Positions 31,650-43,302 of a stretch of DNA of 64,000 bases are shown here, in pieces; position 1 is the first letter of the stretch; the number at the start of each line of letters is the position of its first letter. The position numbers were made by a program, and so were the translations under genes. The stretch comes from Maratus speciosus (taxonomy: Eukaryota > Arthropoda > Arachnida > Araneae > Salticidae), in the NCBI GenBank assembly GCA_963932465.1, contig OZ010786.1, positions 274,692,411-274,756,410 of the forward strand, given 5' to 3'. The notes under the pieces are model-generated. The model was not told where the DNA came from. It saw only the letters and a program-made list of their open reading frames with translations, and made no database searches.

Positions 31650-34600
31650 AACATAAATTTAGAAAAAAAAAACGACAAATACGACTTTGTGCTGTTTGTG
31701 CCAGCAAGTTATCCGAAAAGACTTACGATGTCTATATAAGAAAGAGTGTCATCATAAAGCATATGTTGCACTAGAAGCAGATTTTTAAAAAATTGTTGAT
31801 AAGGAAGTGCTTATGCCTCTTGACGTGATTATGCGGAGTATTTAGATGATGGTTCTGGGATTGCGAACACAATGAAGACAAATAAGGCAACATACCATAA
31901 TGGATGCCGGGCGCGTTTTCGCTCTTGTATGTGTAACGATAACTTAAGAAGAGAGAAATGGATTCGGTTACAACAGTGTGTCCCCCAAAAAAACACGATT
32001 GGATTATAAAGCAACCCTCGATATTAAAAAACCCCAGTGTGTCTACTGTGAGAAGTACGAAGGAAAAGGTGTTGAACAAATATATCGTGTCAGTACTGCT
32101 AACTGCGGCAAAAATTTGTTCGAATGGTCGCTGCAATCTCAGAATTCGGTAGTGCATGCAGGATTGAATACTGCAAGCAATGCATATGCTGTGGATATTC
32201 ATTATCACGCATCGTGCTATACCAAGCTTAAAACTGAAGCCCGTGCTGCCAGGAACTCAAAAAGCACTTTCCATCAGCAAACTTATGATCCGTTAACAAT
32301 TGCGCAGTTCTTAGCTTTAGTTAAATGTAACAACACTCCTCAGAAGGTATCACAAATGAAAAAAGGGCATGAAAGTCGTCTTGAAACCGAGACAGCTGAT
32401 TGGTTAGGTGCACAAGTTCACTCTACTAGGTTCAAGGAACACCTGTTAAAGAAACTAGGATCAGACTGGTACTCGTTCAAGGATGGCAAAGAGGTAATAT
32501 ATCACATAAGAAAACAATGCAGCTTTAGCAGGAACTGCTCGCACGCAAGTTACAGAAATGAAGCTGATAAAATTGTGGACGCCACTGTTTTGTTGAGGAA
32601 ATACATCCTTTTACAACAAATGCCTTTCAAAGGTTCATTTAGTTCAAGTTTTCTAAATGAACCTGCCCCAAAGCCTCTTTTGACCCTGATAAATGTCATG
32701 CTCCAAAGGGTAAGCACCAAGAAGAAACTATTGCAGATGATGACCAGGCTAACATAAGTGCTAAAATCAAAGTGGCGTGCACCATTTCTCAGCTGATTTG
32801 TAGCAACTTAGCGAAACAATCCAGTCAAGTTATTACTCTGTATCAACAAAAGGTCAGAAAAACACCCTTTCCTCTGTATTTGGGATTGAAGCTTCATTCC
32901 AAAGACAGGTAGAAAGAAAATATCCGCACATTACATTCTCTTGGCATTTCAGTTTCATATGATCGTGTCATGGAAGTTAGGAAGCAGCTTGCACAAGCTG
33001 TCTGTAAGCGGTGCCTAGATGATGGAGTCATTGTACCTACAAACATCAAGATAAACGTGTTTGTGACAACTGCAATGGACAACATTGATGAGTAAGGTCG
33101 TGGTCGTTATGAACTTCATGGAACTGCTAGTCTCTGACCAGCCGTCTCACCCATGATAACATTGGTGAGGACCCTCCACCACTAAATCTAGACGTTCCTG
33201 AATCTTGCATTGTTGAGCTACCTGACAGCTATACCATTGCACCTTTTGTTCATGAATATGCTGGAAACATCATCATTTCGGGTATTAATGATGCATCGAC
33301 CGTGTTAGGTATTGAGAAGAATGATGAATCATGGATGGCAGAACGACATTGGTTACAGCATATGAACATGGTAGTGAAAGACGATGATGGGCAGTTGCAA
33401 CAGACTACAGTGACGTATTCTGGTTTTTTCTTTCATTGTCAAAATTCAAAAGAAGTTAGGCCAAGGTCAACTGTTGGAGTGTTTCCTATATTATACGTGA
33501 AATCAGCAACTATGGCTATGCAGAAACATGTTACGCATATTGCTATCAAGGTAACAGAATTTGTTAATCCCGGCCAAATTCCGCTGCTTGTGGAAGATTG
33601 CCCTCTGTACGCCTTGCAGAAAAAGTGTCAGTGGCTTTATCCAGATGAGGTTGGTGAATCCAAGTTGGTATGCTATATGGGTTTGCTACATGTCGAGAGG
33701 GCTTCGCAAGGATGCGTGGAAAGTATTTTGCTGGATGAGGATGGTTCCGGATGTTTTCCATAGCAAAAGCATTCACATCTGGAATCGCAGCGTCTCTTCC
33801 TGGTGGAAAACACGTGAAGCGTACTAGGCATGATTACCAACTTACTCTTGCATGGCTACACATCCTAGAAGTTGAAGCGCACAAACAGCACTATCAAGAA
33901 GTATATGAGCCGTATGAATCCATGGAAGTCTGGTAAAAGTCACTTATTGCTAAATCACCAATCGTACATTACTGGATAACTGTCAGAGACTTTCTCCTGT
34001 TAATTTGTCATTTCGTTAGAGGTCGGCGAGAGAGTAATTGGTTACTTACTATGAACTCTTGCGGAAAACTTTGCCAAGGTTTTTCGTCTTTCGTCACACA
34101 AACTATTCACGCTGGCTGCCTGTTTTGCTGAATGACATGTTATGTTTACAACATACCTATCCAAGTATCCAATAGGTAAAAAGACGGCATGGAATGCATG
34201 GACTGCTTATCCTGAGGTCACTGACGCGTTCATTGACCTCACAAATACACCGAATAGTTTCATGTTACAATCACAGCACATGTCTCATCTTGAACGTTTT
34301 ACAGTTCTGATGTACAGCAAAAACTATGAGGCAGATTCAGTCAATGATGCAAGGAAATTGATGTTTACCCAAAGCCTAAAATTTCTTGAATCTGTACCGC
34401 CATCACAATATGCTTTTTTCAGCATACAAAGCGAGCTCTGTTCATTACCGCATTCATTTGGAAGATGTCGTTGTTCATATCACCTGATATTCCTGATTAC
34501 AGTAAATGGGATTGGGAATAGAATGATAGAACCAAAGAATGGGTACCCAACTGGACTGATCTTCTAGATGGAAGTCATGGATGTTCATTGCTATTGGTTT

Positions 34601-34705
34601 CTTGCACAGGCAAATATAAATGTTATCGAGTTGTGATTCGCTGCAGCCCATTATGCAAGTATCAAGAAGGCTGTACAAACAACTCACACAATACATGAAG
34701 TAACA
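31650..34705 (+). pseudogene. Large transposon-associated protein of uncharacterised (DUF6589-like) family
   Basis: Pieces of one long protein are readable in order across three frames. They are: an N-terminal cysteine segment (LCAVCASKLSE, about 31690) and NKATYHNGCRARF (31890); a second domain (QCVYCEKYEGKG, then VDIHYHASCYTKLKTEARA, 32035-32250); a middle part to 33090; NPGQIPLLVEDCPLYALQKK and MGLLHVE (33300-33720); KHVKRTRHDYQLTLAWLHIL (33800-33900); PRFFVFRHTNYSRWLPVLLNDM (34080-34140); LERFTVLMYSK (34290-34330); and a Cys-rich tail (LLLVSCTGKYKCYRVVIRCSPLCKY, 34590-34670). As I remember it, this order is shared by large uncharacterised proteins of cnidarians, molluscs and arthropods. 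The function is not established to my knowledge. At least six stops or frameshifts kill it. Confidence 0.65.
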
Positions 34706-34950
34706 AGTATATATCATGTTGCAAAGCTGTAACTTACGTCAAATTCTATCATATTTGTGTCAACCATTCATGTTTCTTTATATTTTGTAATTAATTAATT
34801 ACATCGAATTAATAAAAAAATTGCTTAAATTTTTTTTGAGTTTTACTGTCTAATCAGATACGTTAAAACCTTGAAATTGATTTTTAAACATAAATTAGAC
34901 CTGCGAAATGGATTCATCGTATTCTAGAACCTATAAAAAGTGATGTTAAG
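34706..34950. other. 3' untranslated part of the large element, AT-rich
   Basis: Sequence between the end of the decayed gene and the right inverted arm. AATTAATTAATTAC and an AATAAA-like ATTAATAAAAAA lie near 34790-34815, possibly a polyadenylation region. Nothing else recognised. Confidence 0.35.
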
Positions 34951-35149
34951 TAAGGTTTTGTGTCTAATAGAAGTCCATCTATTAAAAATGCCAATACAGA
35001 TGGCGGCCATATTGGATTTCTAGCAAGCAGGCCACCAGATGGCGCGCACAAATTGTTTGCGATGGTTTCCTTAAATCTTAAGACCATACCTAAGACTATA
35101 CCAAATTTCAAAGACTTGGCACAAAGTGCACAATTCCTCATAAATCCCT

Positions 35150-36490
35150 CCCCCACGCTATTGAAAGAAATCCCGTTCCGAAGCGCGGAAGTAGAGAAGT
35201 TCCGATATAGTCCAGGCAACAGACGATTTTACCTGGCAAAATTAATGGTAGTTCTGGAAATCGACTTACTTTATGTTTTTGGGGTCGCTGAATCCGAATT
35301 TGTAACTTCTCATCAAAATTTCCCCGGCAATCCCCCCAAATTTTGGTAAAATGCCCCCCAAAAGAGGTTTTTATTAAAAAATTAATTTTTTTATTGTTTT
35401 AGGGAAAAAGTATCTAGAAATTAAGGAAGTAGACAAAATTTGCAACAATTAAGATATATGATATTATGGCGAGGATGAATGGGGAGGGGGAGATCTGCCT
35501 CGGAATATGCGCCGTGGTGCTACGTAGGCTTATACAAGTCAATGATTGTATTTTTTCCGCGCGAATGGTAGTATTTTATTATCATTTCACTTTATTAAAA
35601 AGTTTAAAAAAAAAATCGAGCTAAGCAAGTCGTAAGCAAGGCATGTCATGTCAAGTCGGATGTTTCAGTCTATATTCATAGAGATTCGTGGTCTTGATAC
35701 ACGGCTCATTGTTTGGGAAATTTTTGGCACTGCAACCATATTTTAGAGACTTATAAATTTACAACATTTTAAATATTAGAATCTTATTATCAGTTACTGA
35801 TTTTAATAAGAGATGTATATTGCGTTTTTAAATATCAAATGAGTGACTGTTGAAACGACCAGCGACTCGCCCGATTTAATTTGAACAGAGCATTTTAGTA
35901 TGACAGATTTATTTTACAAAATGACAACATTATTTAAGTAAACAAAACAATGATAATAAGTGGATAGGAGCATTGATATTTTTTATTATCGGCATATCAT
36001 TATATTTATCAGTCTAACCTTGACAGAAATCAATAAAATAAGCAGCAGAATAAATAATGCCTCCATGTAGCCAAGCGATGTGATAAATACCATAATAAAT
36101 ATTGGTAATTTCTGAAATTACCAATAATACTTTCCATTTAAAACATGTCTCTTACCAATCACATATTTCATCAAACTCTTACAGGATTTAATAAATAAGG
36201 TTACAAAACCTTCCAAAAGTAATATTATTATTATTCAGTATCTATTAGTTATTATTATCATTATTTATTACTACAGTTTCTTATCATATTAAAGCATGTT
36301 GATTGTTGAAAGGACTAATACAGGGTGTTTCAAAATTTCGGTCTCATGACTGTTACGGATTAAAAATCAGATATCCTTAAGCTGTGATATTAAGTCGCAA
36401 AAATGCAAGTAGCGTCGTGCATAGGCTTTTAGTAGCCTTGGGTGAAGATTTTAGTGTCTCTAGGGTAGGGGTCTTCAACTTTTCCCGCAC
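35150..36490. other. No gene recognised
   Basis: Mixed AT-rich DNA with C-runs near 35320-35360. At 36318 TACAGGGTGTTTCAAAATTT resembles the left end of a Tc1/mariner element but no matching right end was found. Open frames here lack domains. Confidence 0.35.
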
Positions 36491-36496
36491 GAGGGC

Positions 36497-37358
36497 CAGG
36501 GCTTAATTTGCACCGGAGCCTACCGGAGCTGAGCTCCGGTACTTCTTTGTTTTCAGTAAATATTTAAATATTGGTCGGAATTCACCGGAGCTCATAAATG
36601 CAGGGCTCCGGAGCCCAAAGCAATAGCGCTTTTTTTTCATGAACGCTGCCCATTTTAAGACTCTGCTCTGCACATTTACGAAGTCACTTTCATTTATAAG
36701 TAGATATAATTACCATGCATTGTTATTCTGATAGAAAGCAATCGAGTAGTGTTTCCCCCTTTTTGTATAAACGTATCGAATATTTCCGATAACGGTGTCA
36801 AATTTTTAATTTAATCTGATTTTCAGGGATTCACCACAAAAGATTGTTAAGCGGAAGGAATCGATTATAGTTTCAGATATGCACCTTTTATAGGAAATTG
36901 AAAAACGCTGTTCCATTCTTCAACATATAAATATTAATTTCTATAAATTTCATTCACTTTTTCATGAAAAGGCATAACTGGCGAACTATTCCTTTTTTGC
37001 GTTAGCGCTATTTCCGAATCATAATCCTTACCATATTTAATCGCAGAATTCTACAATTAATTAACATTAAAATTAGACAAAGATTTCTTTTCGGAAGGAG
37101 TGATAACTAAAAAGTGGATTAGTTGACAGCTAAGTATATTAAATAATTATGCATTTTAAGTGTATGCTGATAGATATATTTAAAATAGATATATTTAAAA
37201 TTATTTTGCTAAAGAAAAAAATGCTTTGAATTTGCAAATAATGTATGAAATATAAATATGCGGATTGGAGTGACGGGAGGGGGGGGGGGCGCACGCTACG
37301 GTTGTTAGTACTGCAGAATATTAGGGCTCCGGTACTTTTTTTTAGAAATTAAGCCCTG
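36497..37358. mobile_element. Non-autonomous hAT, CAGGGCTTAATTT family, copy 3 (862 bp)
   Basis: The ends CAGGGCTTAATTTGCACCGG and the reverse complement of CAGGGCTTAATTTCTAAA are flanked by a perfect 8-bp duplication ACGAGGGC (36489-36496 and 37359-37366). Its body matches copy 1 (for example TTGTTATTCTGATAGAAAGC and AGTGGATTAGTTGACAGC) but is shorter. A G-run lies near 37278. No transposase. Confidence 0.92.
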
Positions 37359-37366
37359 ACGAGGGC

Positions 37367-38454
37367 CACTTTAGCAAATTCTTGTAATTCCACGAGCCAC
37401 TCATGGTGCCGTTAAATATAGCATAATCAAAAAGAATTATATTCAAGCACTGGTTTCAAGTTCATGGAAGGGTTATAAAGACGTTTAGGAATTGAAAAGA
37501 AAAAATCATTTTTTCTTTATGATTCATAAAAAGAATTTTATATTTATATATTTATGCCTAATCTTAAATTTTGTCATCATCAATTCAATTCAATTACCAC
37601 GTTTAGTGGTAGTACTAATAGTATTAATAATAACAATAATAATGATGATAATAGTTCGTCAGGTAGCGACCTCTTAAAAGAGCTAAAGACGGTAGCAACA
37701 CAATGTTTACCTCAGTACCATATTCATACATTGGACAGTAGGTAAAAGAAAGAGAGAGATAACACCTTATATATTTTAATCTCCAAATTATCTGAGAAAA
37801 AAACCCAAAATAGCCATTCTGATGAAAATTGTCTTTTTTCAATTTATGATTAAAAAAAAGTAATAATAAGCCTAGGGGTCGTCTTTATATTGAAATTGTA
37901 CCAAACTGCGAAATTTTCAAAACGAACACATGATTTTGACATCATATTTGGCATTTTCAATAAATTTAACCTTAGGATACCAAACGGAAAGGTAAAAGTA
38001 CCGAACAAAGTGGCTACGAATGATCCTTCCCTTCATATTCTCCACATCTTTAGATTCGGCGTGCTCTGACGCTTCGAAAATCTTTATTCCATATCGAGTA
38101 GTTTTTTTTTTCAATTCCTACTATTAGTTCACACTCTCCCTATATTTATTTATTCAATTCCTACTATTAGTTCACACTCTCCCTATATTTATTTATATAT
38201 ATATTTATTTATATATTTATATATCTTGTTCAAATTTCCAATCGTTAATAAAATACTCATTATTCATCCTATTAAGTTGACATATTTTTTTTAAAACTTG
38301 TACTGGATGACAATTGATGTTAATACAGTTTTTTCAAATATTAATTAATCAATTAAATTTTAATTAATTAATTTTAGTTTTGCATGGGAAACAAAATGGC
38401 GGCCATTGGTTATTGAAGATCGATGAAAGTATATTCAATAAGGGGTTACTATAG
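37367..38454. other. AT-rich stretch with a 43-bp perfect tandem duplication
   Basis: At 38111-38196 a 43-bp unit beginning TCAATTCCTACTATTAGTTC is present twice in a row, apparently without difference, followed by TA/TTTA repeats. Trinucleotide-like ATA/ATG runs occur near 37615-37650. I see no gene; the several open frames of 60-70 codons have no domain. Confidence 0.55.
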
Positions 38455-38645
38455 GGGGGACCTTGTTCTGTCGGCAAATACCGCCAAGTTTGTCGCCAAC
38501 TTGGCGATATATCGCCAAATTTGGCGACCAAAATGAGTCGACAAAAGTGACGCCAACTTGGCGATATCTCTAATATTTCGCCAAATTCCCACAGACTTCC
38601 ATTGTAAACCTACTTGCTTATAGAAAATCAACAAATTGAGATATT
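38455..38645 (+). repeat. CGCCAA-rich terminal-like repeat, left copy
   Basis: About 190 bp with alternating CGCCAA and TTGGCG motifs (CGCCAACTTGGCG, CGCCAAATTTGGCG), starting GGGGACCTTGTTCTGTCGGC and ending CAACAAATTGAGATATTTT. It is inverted relative to 45011-45225. Alone it contains many internal inverted motifs, as in transposase-binding subterminal regions. Confidence 0.65.
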
Positions 38646-39300
38646 TTAATGCAACAAAAACTAATATTAGCTTAAGGGATTATATTAAATTTTTCTTTGA
38701 TGACCTAAGTAGGAATTGACTTTAAAAACAAAATTTTTATATTACTTGTTTTAAATTATTATTCGAAATGACATGGCAGGCCACTAAAATACCCATCGCG
38801 GACCACGCGTGGTTGCGGACCTTAGGTTGAAGACTCCTACGCATAGGACATCCTTCCATACAGGAACAACCTTCTTTGAGGTATCTGTTAAATCAGAAAC
38901 AAAGAAATTTTTAAGGATGTCAGTTAATATTCAACCAAACGTAAAATACAATAAGGTTATTGAACCTGTTTTTCTGTTTCAATTTCAACAATCTAGATGA
39001 ATAATTTAAAATTTTTAAAAAGTAAAAGTATATGAAAATTTGACTATAGTCAATTAAATTTGATATGAGTAAAAACATGTAAAAATATAGCTGTACATGA
39101 ATAGCCAACCAAGCAGAGAATGCTGATTTCTATTCTTCCATAACAAGTTTATTCCAGGAATCTCGAACAATAATAATAAAAAAAAATCTCGAAGCCCAAT
39201 GATTTAAAAATTTTAGGGGCTCAATGGCGTTTTCAAAAATAGGGCTTAAAGAAAAGATTGGAAAAAGAATAAAAATATTAGACAAGATTTCAGAAAAAAA
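38646..39300. other. No feature recognised
   Basis: AT-rich DNA. A short phrase near 38790-38860 (GTGGTTGCGGACCTTAGG, TGAAGACTCC) has no partner I could find. Small open frames without domains. Confidence 0.35.
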
Positions 39301-39302
39301 TA

Positions 39303-39876
39303 CAGGGTGTCCATAAAAGAATGTCCCAGTTTCAATGGTATTTTATAATAGTTTAATTTATACTATTTACAGCAAATTATACATCAAATTGAAGGTAAAC
39401 AGACCTAGTTCTTCTTACAAATGTTCAATATGTGCAACTTTAGTTATACGGCACAGATCCAACCTAAAGTCCAATTCTTCCCACACTTCGGTTAACAAAT
39501 TCGAAGTAATGGAAGCATGGAGGTATAGCTGCATGAATGGAAGCGATAGCTTCTTCAATCCTGCGTCTCAACTCTGGCAAATCATTTTAAAGCGGCGGAA
39601 CATTGACACGATCTTTTTCAAAGCCCTAAAGGAAAAAATCGTATGGCTCTAACGGCTTTTAAATCTTCAGCCCAGCAATAACGCGTTACGCTCAGGAGTC
39701 GCCCTTTAACGTATGTGGCACTGCAAGTGAGTCAATAACAAAGCCGTACTCGCGCATGCGCTTATCTAAAACTATTTGAGTTACTCTTTATTTGTGAACT
39801 TGAACCAACACTCTACAACGCTTACAGTTGGTACTATTAAAATCTATACCTAGGACATTCTTTTACGGATATCCTG
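39303..39876 (-). mobile_element. Tc1/mariner-type element (574 bp), deleted
   Basis: The ends CAGGGTGTCCATAAAAGAAT and the reverse complement of CAGGATATCCGTAAAAGAAT are flanked by TA at 39301-39302 and 39877-39878. The minus strand retains the end of a transposase (about 39390-39660). Confidence 0.8.
39390..39660 (-). pseudogene. Tc1/mariner (IS630-type) transposase C-terminal remnant
   Basis: The minus strand reads LPELRRRIEEAIASI near 39590-39540, preceded by a segment with KKIVSMFRRF and followed by degraded sequence ending near codons that approximate 'CRI-T-x-x-A-H-I-E-H-L'. The helix 'L-x-E-L-R-x-R-I-x-x-A-x-x-S-I' follows the third catalytic residue in this family. The catalytic D/D/E region itself is deleted or unreadable. 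Confidence 0.55.
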
Positions 39877-39878
39877 TA

Positions 39879-40879
39879 TTTTTCATATCTGTTTTAAGTT
39901 AGGTTAGTTATTGAAAGGCTTGAAATTGATGTAAATGGATTTTTGTTACATGCATTATAAAATTTTAGCACCCTTAGTTTCTAGCATCCCGGGCGACCGC
40001 CCAATAGCCACCCAGCCTTTTAAGCAGACCCTGAGTGTAAAGTTTAGAAACAAAATAAGCACACCCTTAGGTCCTCCCCCCCCCCCCCCAAACATTAAAG
40101 CAATACTAATGTAACTTGCAATGCAAATGCTTTGTGATAACAAAAAAAATCAGTAATTAAGGATTTATTAGCTTTAAAAAATACCTTTTTTTTTCGCAGA
40201 CACACGTTGGATGTAATGTAACACCAAGCTGACATTGAATTTCTGGTGGTGTGCACCATGAAATGCGAATGAAAACTTTCTTTTTAAAAAGTAAAATTAA
40301 AAGATGCTGATGTCGCAGAGTATTTGTATTTTCGTTAGAACAAATTATCGATTCAATAAAACTGATGCTGGGAAGAGATGGCTAAATTTCCAAAAGCCAC
40401 CTCAAAAACAGCAATAAAACATCCTGTTTTGATGAAATAGAAGACATTACTGTTTCATTATGTTTTCTTCTGTGGGGAGGGTGTGAGATTTCTCATATAT
40501 GATTTTGGTTAGTACGCTAAACACCGAAAGACTGAAACAGACTCTAGGTTATTTCTACAGGCAGAGGATGACATTTTACAATTATTGATCTAATGGATAT
40601 TGTAAAAAGATTTCACTTTCGAGATCACCCCCAGAATTTTCTCAATTTAAGCATCGAATACATCCAGAATTGTTAGTAGACACTTTTTGAAGATTTGTAA
40701 TTAGTCTAATTTGAAGTTCAAATTTGCATTATGGTATTAAAAGTAAACTGGTAGGTATGGTATTAAAAAGCACTGAAAGTTTGTTTCCATGTCTATATGA
40801 AGATGCCCCCCTAAACTTTATCTATTTATATAGAATTAAAAAATATACAATTCCCAATCTAATGATGTTCTTCGATTTT
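39879..40879. other. No gene recognised
   Basis: A C-run at 40075-40090 near CACCCTTAGGTCC hints at a hAT-like end, but no partner was found. The rest is AT-rich with an 80-codon frame (40724-40966) without a domain. Confidence 0.35.
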
Positions 40880-41340
40880 TTACTTTCTTCTATATTCATA
40901 AGAAAGTGGTGCATTCATGAACATTTCCTACTTCCAATTTCTTGGGATGTCCTGAAAAGGACTTGATTATTTTGTATGATGTCCTATCTGTCTATCGATT
41001 GGTGAAACTATCCTACGTGTTACACAAATTCCATGAACGCTGCAACTTTAGAATTTATGCACAGAATTCCTCCGTGAAACTTCATAATTAGGTGGAACTT
41101 AAAATAAATTGATGCTGATTAGATTTTTATGTATATAACATCGAACAGGTGGCGCTATTATTTTTTTCTCGATGTGCGCGATAGCTATACATCTGCATCT
41201 AAAGATCAAAATTGCGCCTAACTTAATATATCAGACGCTTATTATGAAAAATATGCTGACTCGATTTTGGTGTTAATAACTCAACAGGTGACGCTGCTGT
41301 ACTAAACTTTTTGCGATTTCAATTTGTTTTGGGTAGAAAT
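40880..41340. repeat. Diverged dispersed repeat with internal units, related to 4130-4745
   Basis: Contains the hairpin TACTTTCTTCTATATTCATAAGAAAGT near 40886 and two partial units with AACAGGTGGCGC and AACAGGTGACGC about 135 bp apart. The same phrase types occur at 4130-4745 in the opposite orientation. Confidence 0.45.
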
Positions 41341-41353
41341 GCGTTACATTGTA

Positions 41354-42278
41354 ACACATCGGCTGATAAGTTCCCGGTCTGACAATAAGATGGCGTCACA
41401 AATAGAGAATTAATATTCTGTTTAGTCAGTACTAACCTTAAAAAGGTAGCTGTAAACATTTTATGACGATTTGACGGTTGCTTCAAAAGTTACAGTGGTT
41501 TTAGTGAAACAAAACTTTTTGTATTTTCAAAACAATGGAAAAAAAAGAATTTCATGTTTTGATAAAACATTGCTATTTAATGGGGAAAAACACTGTGGCA
41601 ACAAAAGCTTGGCTTGATAAATCTTATCCGGACTCTACACCTGGAAAATCGACCATTGTTGACTGGTTTGCTGAATTTAAACTTGGTCGTACAAACATCG
41701 ATGACGTGCAACGCTCTGGTCGCCCAAAAGAGGTGGTTATACCAGAAAACGTAAAAAAAGTCGAAAAAATCGTTTTAGAAAACCATAAAGTGAAGTTGCA
41801 GGAGATAGCTGACATTCTAAACATATCAAAAGAATGTGTAGACTTTATTTTGCGTGAACATTTGTCTATGAGAAAGCTGTTTTCGAAGTGGGTGCCACGT
41901 CCTCCCCCCTCCCCCTGTACCCTGCACCCTATCACAGGTCTGTGGCTACGATGGCAAAATTGCTCTAAATACACTTCGAATTACTTTCCACACACCCTAT
42001 TCTCCATGTTCGGCTCCTAGCGACTTTTACCTGATCGCAGACCTGAAAAAAATTTTCGCCGGCAAGAGATTTGGCTCGAATGAGGAGGTGATCGCCGAAA
42101 CAAACACCTATTTTGAGGCCAAAGGTATTTCGTTCTTCAAAAAAAGGTATTGAAATGTTAGAGAGGTGCTGGAATGATGTATCGATCTTAAAGGAGACTT
42201 ATGTTGATGAATAAAATCGAATTTGACAAAAAAAGTTGTGTTTTCTTCATTAGACTGGGAACTTATCAGCCGATGTGT
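41354..42278 (+). mobile_element. Mariner element (925 bp), core deleted
   Basis: The ends ACACATCGGCTGATAAGTTC and the exact reverse complement GAACTTATCAGCCGATGTGT are flanked by TA at 41352-41353 and 42279-42280. A full mariner is about 1.3 kb; the missing 350 bp or so is the middle of the transposase gene. Confidence 0.9.
41535..42214 (+). pseudogene. Mariner transposase, catalytic centre deleted
   Basis: It starts at a good ATG 180 bp inside the element. The N-terminal part (about 120 residues) is well preserved: MEKKEFHVLIKHCYLMGKNT, WLDKSYPDSTPGKSTIVDWF, RTNIDDVQRSGRP, then the second helix-turn-helix (KLQEIADILNISKECVDFIL) and KLFSKWVPR, the position of the WVPHEL linker. Directly after it, a C-rich junction (41905-41930) leads, in another frame, to the end region: YSPCSAPSDFYLIADLKK (third catalytic position of the D,D34D triad) and FAGKRFGSNEEVIAETNTYF. 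The first two catalytic Asp residues are lost with the deletion. A further frameshift lies near 42150. Similar to SETMAR-like mariners. Confidence 0.88.
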
Positions 42279-42305
42279 TATATTTGAGTTTATTTATATA
42301 AATAT

Positions 42306-43302
42306 TATCTAACAAAAACATAGCTGTGAAAAAAGGGAGTCAAGTTCTGTAAAGACAATGGCAAGAAAAGAAGTGATATCTAAGTGGGTGCCAAGTTCAA
42401 ATAAAATTCACTCAAACTTACCTACTGAAGTATTATAGCATTTTTAAAATTGTTTAGAAATAAAAATTATTGATATCATATTAATAATAAATCTAGAACT
42501 TGGCAAGTTTTTACCTACAAGCCATTTATTTTTATTAATGACATTATTATATCTAAACTTCTTATTTCATGTTTGGAAGCCTTCATTTGAGTGAGCTCCT
42601 TCCCCTTGAAGGATGGTGGGATAAAATATATCCCACCTAAATTTAACTTCAAAATGCCACATTGTCACTAGAATTCAGGACTAAAAAGTTTAATTTTATT
42701 AAATACGTGAAAAGAAGCTTTTACCCATTTTGAAATAAAGTTTTTAAATTCTGGTGTGATTGAATCATTTCAGCATGTCACGAATAAAAGCTCTTTGCCC
42801 CTGAAGGTTAAAGGGGTGCAGTCTCTAGAGGGATGACCAAGAACAAGCGTAAAGGTATCTGTCTCTTTCTCAGGCCTTTTAGTCTGTTTGCATTGAGGTT
42901 TCCGAAGGGTGGGTGCTAGAGTGATAACCAAAGACGAGCGGCATTGTATTTGTGTATTTATTGGTTTATCAAATCTTTAACATGAGTCATTTGTTTATAA
43001 TAATAACTATATTAATTTATTTTATAATGACATTATTGTTAATATTAACATCATCATTTTATTAAGACATGAAATTGATAGGCATAACATTTATCAAAAA
43101 CTTGCCAAGTTCTAGATTTATTATTAATATGCTATCAACAATTTTTATTTCTAAACAATTTAAAAAATGCTATAATACTTCAGTAGGTAAGTTTGAGTGA
43201 ATTTTATTTGAACTTGGCACCCACTTAGATATCACTTCTTTTCTTGCCATTGTCTTTACAGAACTTGACTCCCTTTTTTCACAGCTATGTTTTTGTTAGA
43301 TA
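42306..43302. mobile_element. Element with 207-bp terminal inverted repeats (about 1 kb)
   Basis: The arms 42306-42512 and 43096-43302 (TATCTAACAAAAACATAGCT at the outer end, CTAGAACTTGGCAAGTTTTT at the inner end) are reverse complements with only a few differences. The 580-bp interior has no domain. It includes partly repeated phrases (GGGATGACCAAGAACAAGCG and GAGTGATAACCAAAGACGAG). Possibly a Tc1/mariner-type foldback with TA at the edges. Confidence 0.85.

Larger units (their letters stand above)
30701..35143 (+). mobile_element. Large element with about 190-bp inverted repeats enclosing a decayed gene
   Basis: 30701-30890 and 34951-35143 are reverse complements of each other at high identity (shared phrases GTGCACTTTGTGCCAAGTCT, AATTTGGTATAG, CTAGAAATCCAATATGG). 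The 4 kb between them contains two smaller MITEs and a + strand gene relic (31650-34705) that fills most of the rest. The arrangement of long TIRs around one large gene suggests an autonomous DNA transposon. I could not identify a target duplication, and the outermost ends are blurred because similarity fades gradually. Confidence 0.6.

Noticed and set aside
31771..32208. 145-codon minus-strand frame
   Set aside because: Antisense to the recognisable + strand protein pieces of the large element; no domain of its own.
34914..35219. 101-codon minus-strand frame and its 129-codon + strand partner in the right inverted arm
   Set aside because: Overlapping open frames on both strands inside a terminal inverted repeat; the left arm does not preserve either frame.
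36318..36345. TACAGGGTGTTTCAAAATTT as a Tc1/mariner end
   Set aside because: No right end found before or after the hAT at 36497; kept only as a note.
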